Below, one piece after another: positions 1-5,503 of a stretch of DNA of 64,000 nt. The translations under genes and the position numbers were made by a program. Origin of the DNA: Burkholderiales bacterium UBA2463 (GTDB lineage Bacteria > Pseudomonadota > Gammaproteobacteria > Burkholderiales > Burkholderiaceae_A); NCBI GenBank assembly GCA_002342295.1, contig DDPR01000014.1, positions 1-64,000 on the forward strand, read 5' to 3'. How positions within the stretch are numbered: position 1 is the first letter of the stretch; the number at the start of each line of letters is the position of its first letter. The notes under the pieces are model-generated. The model saw nothing but the letters and a program-made list of their open reading frames with translations, was not told the origin of the DNA and did no database searches.

Positions 1-32
1 TGTACTCTCCCTAGTAGTAGCGTTGTTGAAGA

Positions 33-40
33 TCCCACTC
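33..40. other. Candidate distal attachment core (TCCCACTC)
   Basis: These eight bases are identical to the ones inside the guaA 3' end at 5508-5515 and lie in the same orientation. On the guaA coding strand they read GAGTGGGA, which I recall as the conserved core at guaA-integrated islands. Flanking bases do not match. An 8-mer can recur by chance in 5 kb, and too little sequence lies to the left to tell whether chromosome resumes there. Confidence 0.35.
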
Positions 41-72
41 TAGCCTATCACTTGCCTAGTGTCAATGCCTAC

Positions 73-101
73 TTGTGCTAATCATAGAGTTCAGCTACGA
101 T
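73..101 (+). promoter_or_regulatory. Possible promoter for the gene at 132
   Basis: A TTGTGC hexamer at 73-78 and TACGAT at 96-101 are separated by 17 bases and lie upstream of the first rightward gene. Each hexamer is an imperfect match to the sigma-70 consensus. In AT-rich DNA such pairs arise easily, so this is only a candidate. Confidence 0.25.
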
Positions 102-131
102 TAAAAGTCACAAACTACAGTAGGAGCTCTA

Positions 132-695
132 ATGTTTAAGATGTTTTTTGAGTATGAAGTAGGCAGAGAAGCCAATGACTTAGTTCAATCTCTATCATTG
201 CTGTTTCTTACTCCTACTTCAAACATCATTGCTGATGATGTCTGGGCTACTGGTATAAGCAGAAAAAGGAAAATAGAAAACTTATCCATTAACGAGCTAC
301 TTACATACACAGTTTGTAGAATTAAAGGTGTTCCATCTATGACTGTAGTTGATTTCAAAAAACCCTTTAAGTCGGATGATAAGTTTATAGATAGTTTCAA
401 AGATAATTATCTTGGAACAGTTAGAGAAAAAGTTTCTAAAGCTGATCTTGTGAAACTAGCAAAATTACAGTCTAAACTTGAATATAACGGCTACATAAGT
501 AACTGGCTTAATCCACGCTTTCCAAATCTTAAAAGTAGTTTTGAAGATGCTGGTCTAACTGAACAAGAATGTAAGGAACTTGAGAAACTATATAAAGTCT
601 CAAATAAGCCAGTAGATGATTGGATAAAATCCAAAAGAGATGATATAAAAAATGAGATAAAACCTCTTACTAAATTCATTGTAAGAGGTTTCTAA
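132..695 (+). CDS. Hypothetical protein of the mobile element (187 aa)
   Basis: I do not recognise this protein. It is soluble-looking, lysine-rich and highly charged, with no signal peptide or membrane segment. Its second half is predicted by eye to be mostly helical, around residues 95-175. The start is supported by AGGAG at 122-126, five bases before the ATG. Its codons are AT-rich like the rest of the element. It converges on the recombinase gene at 697, and its last codons form one arm of a hairpin at 660-691. Position at the distal end of the element could suit a regulator or accessory gene, but nothing in the sequence shows a function. Confidence 0.7.
   Translation: MFKMFFEYEVGREANDLVQSLSLLFLTPTSNIIADDVWATGISRKRKIENLSINELLTYTVCRIKGVPSMTVVDFKKPFKSDDKFIDSFKDNYLGTVREKVSKADLVKLAKLQSKLEYNGYISNWLNPRFPNLKSSFEDAGLTEQECKELEKLYKVSNKPVDDWIKSKRDDIKNEIKPLTKFIVRGF
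660..691 (-). terminator. Hairpin terminator between convergent element genes
   Basis: A perfect 11-bp inverted repeat, AAACCTCTTAC (660-670) with GTAAGAGGTTT (681-691), encloses a 10-base loop. Read leftward it is followed by a T-rich stretch, as expected for an intrinsic terminator of the recombinase gene ending at 697. Read rightward the tail is poor. The hairpin sits inside the last codons of the opposing gene. Confidence 0.6.
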
Positions 696-696
696 A

Positions 697-1272
697 TTAA
701 ACTAGTTCAACTGCCTTACGCATCATGTCATCACTAGCATCAATGTACACCATTGTTGTTTGTGCCGACTTGTGACCCATTAGCTTTTGTAGAACTCTAA
801 TGCCCACGCCTTTGCTACTGATTTGAGTAGCAAAAGACCTACGCATTGAATGGCTTGATGCGTTATCAATTCCGCAAGCTGAAAACAAGTAGTGCCAATA
901 CTGTGTAAGTGTATTAGGACTAAATCCATCACTACTCTTTTTCTGCGAGTAAAACAGCTTACGCTTTCGGTCTGTAATGTCCAATGTCTTTACATAAGCA
1001 TCTAGCTCTTTGTACAGCTTATCGCTAATGTAAATTGTTCTAGCTACATTACCTTTTGTAATGTCGGCCTTGAGTAGAATTTCACGCTTAACATTGCCTT
1101 CGCAATCTACAGCATCTTCAATGCGTAAAGCACTAGTCTCCCCTACCCTAGTGCCAGCACAGTACATTAAATGAAGCATAGCCCTATTTCTAGCACTATG
1201 CTTGCGTGTAGCTATGTAATCAAGTACTCGTCTAAATTCTTGCTGTGTTAATGTCTTAGCTTGCTTTGCCAT
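697..1272 (-). CDS. Tyrosine recombinase, catalytic domain only (191 aa)
   Basis: The protein is a XerC/D-type phage integrase catalytic domain. All six catalytic positions are visible: Arg42 (CAGTRVGE), Lys73 (ITKGN), His141 and Arg144 (SSHSMRRSF), His167 (MGHKS) and the nucleophile Tyr176 (MVYID). The usual N-terminal core-binding SAM-like domain is missing, so it is roughly half the normal length. I chose the start at 1272 because GAGGTGA precedes it at good spacing. The frame is open to an ATG at 1362, but that start has no ribosome binding site. It may resolve dimers, assist excision, or act as an alternative integrase beside the larger one at 4082. A split remnant is less likely because the catalytic set is complete. 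Confidence 0.85.
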   Translation of the reverse strand: MAKQAKTLTQQEFRRVLDYIATRKHSARNRAMLHLMYCAGTRVGETSALRIEDAVDCEGNVKREILLKADITKGNVARTIYISDKLYKELDAYVKTLDITDRKRKLFYSQKKSSDGFSPNTLTQYWHYLFSACGIDNASSHSMRRSFATQISSKGVGIRVLQKLMGHKSAQTTMVYIDASDDMMRKAVELV

Positions 1273-1577
1273 CTTGCTCACCTCAAATGTAATGTTTTCT
1301 ACATTTTTAGTGTATTGTCTTGTATTAGAAATTCCTACCTCTTTTTTGTCTTTTTGTGTCATAGTGTTTTCTTGTTCAAAATCAACGACTTAGCTGTTAT
1401 TTTCATCAAAATATAACAAAATGTGCTATTTTCTTATATTTGCTTGTTAGCGCCGTTGCTATAGTGCCACACTTATTTAACTGTTTGCGTACAAGCCCTA
1501 CAAGCTGTTGATACGCTGTTTTGCTGTCCTAGTATTCAGCGTACAGTTTTAAGCGTTTGTAGCTTGTTCTAGTGCGT
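1273..1577. other. 305-base intergenic region with short repeats
   Basis: No convincing gene is seen here; the frame of the recombinase is open up to 1362 but lacks a ribosome binding site. GCGTACA occurs twice in direct orientation (1487-1493 and 1539-1545), and related CTGTT and AAGC words recur between 1481 and 1575. The stretch is less AT-rich than the adjoining 1380-1440 segment. It could hold the recombinase promoter and protein-binding sites; this is inference. Confidence 0.4.
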
Positions 1578-2030
1578 CTAATTGCTTTCTGTAATATGTA
1601 TAGCGTTTACAAAATCTATTATTTCAATGTCAGCAATATTAATTTCTTCATAATTAACTACAATTTTGCTCTTAATTAGCCATCCATCTATTCCATCTTC
1701 TTCACTAATCTTATTTCCCTCTTCATCTTCACCATAGTCGTATCTTTGTATTTCAAAAGTCCACTTTAATTGATGTAGATTTCCAGTTAATGTTAAATTA
1801 GCATTTTCCATCATAAAGTCAGGTGATAGAACAAAGTTTATGTCACAGTACCTATCTTCTTTATTAAAGTCTACTGACCATATCTGTACACACGATAATT
1901 TAGGTCTAAAATACGCATTACGCTCTATAGCTTCTTCTACAGTAATAACATCTTGCGTATCACCACTAAGTGCGTGTATTGCTTTAATTGATAGTCTATA
2001 TAAAGTTGACTCAAAGACCCTAGCATCCAT
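1578..2030 (-). CDS. Hypothetical protein of the mobile element (150 aa)
   Basis: I do not recognise this protein. It is acidic, with a beta-strand-rich look in the middle, and has no membrane segment or known motif. An acidic loop rich in Glu and Asp (DYGEDEEGNKISEEDGID) lies near residues 98-115. The start at 2030 is supported by AGGTG five to six bases upstream, the same Shine-Dalgarno form used by the neighbouring leftward genes. It lies downstream of, and in the same direction as, the probable replication initiator, separated by a repeat-bearing 136-base gap, so co-expression is possible. Confidence 0.65.
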   Translation of the reverse strand: MDARVFESTLYRLSIKAIHALSGDTQDVITVEEAIERNAYFRPKLSCVQIWSVDFNKEDRYCDINFVLSPDFMMENANLTLTGNLHQLKWTFEIQRYDYGEDEEGNKISEEDGIDGWLIKSKIVVNYEEINIADIEIIDFVNAIHITESN

Positions 2031-2100
2031 ATCAACACCTCGCTATGTAGTTGATGATATTATATAACACCTAGCTTATTTTTGGCAAAGCTACGCTAAT

Positions 2101-2164
2101 TAAGCACTCATTAAGTGCTTATTAACCATTAACCGCAAGCGTCAACTAAGGACTGGAGTGCTTA
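2101..2164. repeat. Inverted and direct repeats next to the replication gene
   Basis: TAAGCACT (2101-2108) and AGTGCTTA (2114-2121) form an 8-bp perfect stem with a 5-base loop, and AGTGCTTA occurs again at 2157-2164. The cluster lies directly beyond the 3' end of the probable HUH initiator gene. A near-identical word, CAAGCACTTA, lies close to the guaA junction (about 5481-5490). Such repeats suit initiator binding and a nick site, integrase arm sites, or merely a terminator. No function is proven. Confidence 0.45.
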
Positions 2165-2166
2165 GA

Positions 2167-2724
2167 TTAGTAAAAGTAAAGTCTATTCAACTCTAACTTA
2201 TCAATCTTTTTTGTAATGTATCCCGACCAACCTTCTGTAATCTCTTCAACTTTATATCTATACATCTTGTCCTCACTATCTTTGTCGGCACGATAGTTAG
2301 GATTGCTCATTTCAAATTCACCACTCAACTCTATAGCTTTTACAATCTGTTTATGAAAGTCTTCGCTTGTGTAGCTATCTGGCTTTTGTAGCAAGAAGTG
2401 AGTGTGTAAATCAACACAGCTACTGTTATCTCCTTCTATGCTTGCTATAGCTACTAACTTCTTCCCATCACGCTTATATGCGTTTTTTAGAACAAGTTTA
2501 TTAATCAAATGTACAAGTCTAGAGTTTGCTCGTTCTAGCTCATCTTTTGTTAAGTGTCTGTACACCTTACCATCAACAACATAGCGTGACTTTGGAACAT
2601 ATTTGTAAAACACCTTCTTTGGCATAACAGTAAGACCTTGTGTCAATCCAAGTTCTTTAGCACTTGTCAGCCACTTCACTACTTCTAATCTGTTATCTTT
2701 TTTAGTTACTAATTGTTCAAGCAT
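2167..2724 (-). CDS. Probable HUH-family rolling-circle replication initiator (185 aa)
   Basis: Two features point to an HUH endonuclease. One is a hydrophobic strand ending in the metal-binding motif VDLHTHFLLQKP (His107 and His109). The other is a C-terminal helix GWSGYITKKIDK carrying a single candidate nucleophile, Tyr169, with lysines three and four residues later. The spacing of about 60 residues between the two motifs is as expected for single-tyrosine Rep proteins. Such enzymes nick one DNA strand and start rolling-circle replication, or nick DNA for transfer. The start is supported by AGGTG six bases upstream. The family cannot be fixed by eye (inovirus-type Rep, plasmid Rep or small relaxase). 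Repeats that could be its target lie just downstream. Confidence 0.6.
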   Translation of the reverse strand: MLEQLVTKKDNRLEVVKWLTSAKELGLTQGLTVMPKKVFYKYVPKSRYVVDGKVYRHLTKDELERANSRLVHLINKLVLKNAYKRDGKKLVAIASIEGDNSSCVDLHTHFLLQKPDSYTSEDFHKQIVKAIELSGEFEMSNPNYRADKDSEDKMYRYKVEEITEGWSGYITKKIDKLELNRLYFY

Positions 2725-2848
2725 CTTTACACCTATATTTTTTGTATAGATATATTTATGCTTTATATAAGGATAGTGTAAATTTTTATGAAAAAGTTAT
2801 ATTAATCAACAAGTTACGGCAGATTTTGAAAGTATTTTGGTAGGAAAA
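2725..2848. promoter_or_regulatory. Divergent promoter region of the mobile element
   Basis: This very AT-rich stretch separates the leftward replication gene from the rightward genes at 2849-3879. Several promoter-like words can be found, for example TTTACA and ATAAAT 17 bases apart on the minus strand, but base composition makes single matches unreliable. Opposite transcription from a central switch region is typical of small phage-like elements. No repressor gene is recognisable next to it. Confidence 0.4.
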
Positions 2849-2899
2849 ATGGCTAAAAGGTATTACATTAACTATTCCTTTAACTACTTTGGAGTATGA
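2849..2899 (+). CDS. Possible 16-residue leader peptide
   Basis: An ATG preceded by AGGA at 2842-2845 opens a 16-codon frame rich in Tyr, Phe and Asn (MAKRYYINYSFNYFGV). It stops at 2897-2899, one base before the ATG of the next gene, and contains that gene's ribosome binding site. Terminating ribosomes could therefore re-initiate on the next gene. The frame is short enough to be chance. Conservation would decide. Confidence 0.3.
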   Translation: MAKRYYINYSFNYFGV

Positions 2900-2900
2900 A

Positions 2901-3344
2901 ATGGCTACTATGTCCGCACTTAAACTTGTTACAAGCAAGAAACAATCTACTGTTAGCCCAATAGTAAATCGCCGATTGAAATTGCTTGCTAAAGTACAAG
3001 AGCAAATTGAGCTTTGTACAGCTAAGAAAGATGGAAATACTTACGCACCAAAGCGTCTAAAAACATTCACAGATAAGGTGACTGGAGAACGCAAAACTAT
3101 TGAAACAGTTAAGCGTGTTAAAGAATGGTTCTGGATTAGCGACACAGGTAAGATTCATCTTGCTATCAAATATGGCTCTAAGACGCTTATGCTAAACAAG
3201 AAAGGTGCTAATGCTATTGAAGTTAGCAATGGTGATGAGCTAATTAGCACACTTAAACACATCGCAGGCTCTATTGAAAATGGTGAACTAGATGAGTTTA
3301 TTAATGATGTTAGTAAAGCTACAAGAGATAGCTTCGTAAAGTAA
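2901..3344 (+). CDS. DUF6641-like conserved protein (147 aa)
   Basis: The N-terminus (MATMSALKLVTSKKQS), the central basic segment with TGERKTIETVKRVKEWFW and the following SGKI-like beta strands match my memory of the DUF6641 family, whose function is unknown. The family name is recalled, not searched. The protein is basic, has no membrane segment and could bind nucleic acid. I chose the ATG at 2901 because GGAG lies six bases upstream at 2891-2894; an in-frame TTG at 2889 is less likely. It is followed by a strong hairpin and the proline-rich gene, and probably forms one transcript with it. Confidence 0.65.
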   Translation: MATMSALKLVTSKKQSTVSPIVNRRLKLLAKVQEQIELCTAKKDGNTYAPKRLKTFTDKVTGERKTIETVKRVKEWFWISDTGKIHLAIKYGSKTLMLNKKGANAIEVSNGDELISTLKHIAGSIENGELDEFINDVSKATRDSFVK

Positions 3345-3358
3345 TATTGTTTATCAGC

Positions 3359-3395
3359 AAGTATCCTTTTCTATAAATATAAGAAAAGGATACTT
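3359..3395 (+). promoter_or_regulatory. 14-bp perfect hairpin covering the ribosome binding site of the next gene
   Basis: AAGTATCCTTTTCT (3359-3372) and AGAAAAGGATACTT (3382-3395) are perfect inverted repeats around a 9-base loop. The right arm contains AAGGA (3386-3390), the only good Shine-Dalgarno for the ATG at 3399. In the messenger the site would be sequestered, so the structure could switch translation, or act as a weak terminator or RNA-processing site after the gene ending at 3344. It lacks a proper T run. Confidence 0.6.
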
Positions 3396-3398
3396 TGT

Positions 3399-3725
3399 AT
3401 GAGACTATTTGAATTTACAAATGCTGAAGAACAGCTTAAGCTATTACAACTAATATTTGATACTACTTTTAGCACAATTAGACAGCAAGCTGAACAACAA
3501 GCTAGAGAAAAAGCAGAACAGGCTAGAGTAGCTAAGTTAAAGCCTAAGCGTAAATCTAGCATCAAGCCTAAGTCCATACCAAGTGTTAAAGCACCACCCC
3601 CACCAAAGCCCCCTACTAAGCCTAGTACATCTACTGCCAACCCTAACCAACCCCTAGCTAAATCTAGTCAACCCCCTAGTAATTTATCTAGTCACCCTAC
3701 CCAACCCCCCAACAAATATACCTAA
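3399..3725 (+). CDS. Proline-rich protein of the mobile element, frame broken at a C tract (108 aa as read)
   Basis: The first 60 residues are charged and helical, with an Arg/Gln/Ala/Glu coiled-coil-like segment (RQQAEQQAREKAEQARVAKL). A low-complexity tail rich in Pro, Lys, Ser and Thr follows. The frame as read stops at 3723. Skipping one base in the run of six C at 3705-3710 joins it to another open proline-rich frame that runs to 3879, giving about 159 residues and an acidic end. Start is by the AAGGA at 3386-3390. I cannot assign a function; an N-terminal helix with a disordered tail suggests a binding or scaffold role, which is inference. A sequencing error, a real mutation and programmed frameshifting are all possible. 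Confidence 0.6.
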   Translation: MRLFEFTNAEEQLKLLQLIFDTTFSTIRQQAEQQAREKAEQARVAKLKPKRKSSIKPKSIPSVKAPPPPKPPTKPSTSTANPNQPLAKSSQPPSNLSSHPTQPPNKYT

Positions 3726-3879
3726 TACCCTACCTAATAAAACAGTAGCCCCCACAGCTTTACCCCACATAAAGCCCATACCCCCTATCAAGCCTACTGT
3801 GGCTACCAAGTACCCTATTAAACCCAAACATAATAAACATCTACACCCCTTAGAAGATGACGATACAGATAGCTACTAG
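3709..3879 (+). other. Continuation of the proline-rich protein in the +1 frame
   Basis: After the C tract the +1 frame encodes 56 further codons with no stop. The composition is the same Pro/Lys/Thr/Asn-rich kind as before the break (ALPHIKPIPPIKPTV), and the end is acidic (HPLEDDDTDSY) before TAG at 3877-3879. The change from basic low-complexity sequence to a defined acidic terminus looks like a genuine protein end. This supports a single original gene at 3399-3879. Confidence 0.6.
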
Positions 3880-3990
3880 AAATGGGTTCTAGCTTGCTAA
3901 AAAATTGGGCTACGGTTTTTTTAGGTGAAGTACTTAAACTTTTGGGGTGGTGATTTTTTACCTATACCCCCATCACTTTTGCTGTAAATG

Positions 3991-4019
3991 CGTCTTTCGG
4001 CGTTAAAGACGGGTTTTTT
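3991..4019 (+). terminator. Rho-independent terminator after the proline-rich gene
   Basis: CGTCTTT (3991-3997) and AAAGACG (4005-4011) pair across a 7-base loop and are followed by GG and six T. It ends the rightward transcript of the element. It also supports the rightward gene ending near 3879 rather than at 3725. The rest of 3880-4081 holds no gene that I can see. Confidence 0.65.
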
Positions 4020-4081
4020 ACCCATTTTTAATAGTAAATTACAAAACCATGCTCATGGTGACGACAGGCATAGTTAAAATA

Positions 4082-5344
4082 CTATTTGGGAATAATTATT
4101 CCATCTATTGTGTAATAGCCAGCCATTGCTTGAGTCGTTAATATATCTTCATCAATATGGTAATAAGTTTTCTCAATTTGAGTCCTACTTGTTCCACACA
4201 TATCAGCCACATCTTTATAGCTTAGTCCTGCCTTAATTCTGTTCGTTATAAAGTAATGTCTAAAGCTATAAGGTACTAACTTTCTCTTTCCTATGTCTAT
4301 TTTCGCCTCTTCTAGTATCTTCTTAAAATGATGTGTTACTGCTCTTTGACTTACAACATTTACTCCATTAAAACTAAACACATAGTTTTCTGCGAATGGC
4401 TTCTTTGTATGTGTAGGAGTAGTTAACTTGAATAAGTTATCAAAATACTCTATATCTCTTATCTTTACTACACGAGGCTTTCTTACTTTACTTGTTTCTT
4501 TTCTAACACTTATCTTTACAAAATCTATCTCTTCTTTGTTTATTGTTTCATTAGAAAAAGTAATGTCTTTCCATTTCAATTGCTTTTGCTCACCTGTTCT
4601 TAATCCACAAATTGAAGCTATTAATAGATAGTGACCAGACAGTACTCTTGCTTTATTTTCTAAGTCGTTTAAGTCCTTCATTGCCTCTTCTATGTATTTT
4701 GGTATAGCGGCTCTAAAAGCTCTTACTTCTTCATCTGTAAATGATGATCTTCTTACAGCTTCTTCTGGTGTATTTCTAATTGATATTGTTTCAAAGTCAA
4801 ATCCATCAATATAAACTTCACCTTTTTTGTGAAGCCATTTCATCATCGAATTTATAGTACTTTGCTCATTAGCTATGGTAGATAGTGCTGTAGTTTTTGT
4901 AGCACTTGGTTTTTCTCTTGCCTTAGCATATTCAGCACAGCTATCTCTATCTAGCTCTTTTAGCTTTGTATCACGCTCTATAAAGTCTAGCCAATGCTCT
5001 AAATGTGCTCTTATAGTTCCGTATCTACCCTTAACTATGCTCTTAGTTGTTCTACTATCAATGTGTCCTTTTCTATACTCTAAGTACATTAATACACCAT
5101 CTTTAGCTGTCCTAGAGTAGTATGTTCTTCCACTATCAGTAACAGACTTAATACTGACAAAGTGTTTTTTAGCTCTTTCTGTAGCTATATCAACATTCTT
5201 TGTCTTTAAGCTAAGTCTCACATACCTACGCTCTTTTTCTAGCCAATAGCGAAACTGCCATATGTCACCCCTTTTGTAGATAACAGCTTCTTCGTAAATT
5301 GGTATTTCTTCACCATCTACAAATGTCTTTTTCTTAAGCGTCAT
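4082..5344 (-). CDS. int: Tyrosine site-specific integrase (420 aa) next to guaA
   Basis: This is the probable integrase for the guaA site. Numbered from the ATG at 5344, an N-terminal arm-type DNA-binding and core-binding region (about 20-200) precedes the catalytic domain. Visible catalytic residues are Arg249 (ICGLRTGEQ), a candidate Lys286, Arg362 (PYSFRHYF) and Tyr394 or Tyr395 (EKTYYHI). The usual first His of the HxxR box is Tyr359, and the second His is Thr385 (CGTSRTQIEKTYY); a Gly-Thr-Ser form is familiar in a branch of phage integrases. A TTG at 5416 would add 24 residues, but they look like non-coding sequence. The gene is co-directional with and just downstream of guaA. Confidence 0.9.
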   Translation of the reverse strand: MTLKKKTFVDGEEIPIYEEAVIYKRGDIWQFRYWLEKERRYVRLSLKTKNVDIATERAKKHFVSIKSVTDSGRTYYSRTAKDGVLMYLEYRKGHIDSRTTKSIVKGRYGTIRAHLEHWLDFIERDTKLKELDRDSCAEYAKAREKPSATKTTALSTIANEQSTINSMMKWLHKKGEVYIDGFDFETISIRNTPEEAVRRSSFTDEEVRAFRAAIPKYIEEAMKDLNDLENKARVLSGHYLLIASICGLRTGEQKQLKWKDITFSNETINKEEIDFVKISVRKETSKVRKPRVVKIRDIEYFDNLFKLTTPTHTKKPFAENYVFSFNGVNVVSQRAVTHHFKKILEEAKIDIGKRKLVPYSFRHYFITNRIKAGLSYKDVADMCGTSRTQIEKTYYHIDEDILTTQAMAGYYTIDGIIIPK

Positions 5345-5425
5345 TTTTAGGCTTGGGTAGTTACAGTTTTGAGTTGCTACTTTGCTGTGTAGCAAGTTGT
5401 GTAAATGTAACTTCAAATAGCACCT

Positions 5426-5448
5426 AAACGCAAGTGTTTTTTGCGTTT
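5426..5448. repeat. Inverted repeat upstream of the integrase gene
   Basis: AAACGCAA (5426-5433) and TTGCGTTT (5441-5448) are perfect inverted repeats around seven bases, between the integrase start and the guaA junction. It could be an operator for integrase control, an accessory protein site, or a weak terminator for guaA read-through. It lacks the T run expected of an intrinsic terminator on the minus strand. Confidence 0.45.
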
Positions 5449-5503
5449 GTGTGATTTTTGTGTAACTTTAAGCCCTTATAAATCAAGCACTTAGGCTCAA
5501 TTA

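Noticed and set aside
1273..1362. Extended N-terminus of the short recombinase
   Set aside because: The frame is open to 1362 but that ATG lacks a ribosome binding site, while 1272 has GAGGTGA.
3371..3640. 89-residue leftward frame rich in Leu, Gly and Ala
   Set aside because: It is the complement of the proline-rich gene, and its hydrophobic look comes from the proline and lysine codons opposite.
3940..3985. Second terminator hairpin (GTGAT/ATCAC) before the one at 3991
   Set aside because: The stem is only five base pairs with a 17-base loop; the hairpin at 3991-4019 is much better.
5345..5416. 24-residue N-terminal extension of the large integrase from TTG
   Set aside because: The extra residues have no integrase-like character and the start codon is weak; ATG at 5344 is preferred.
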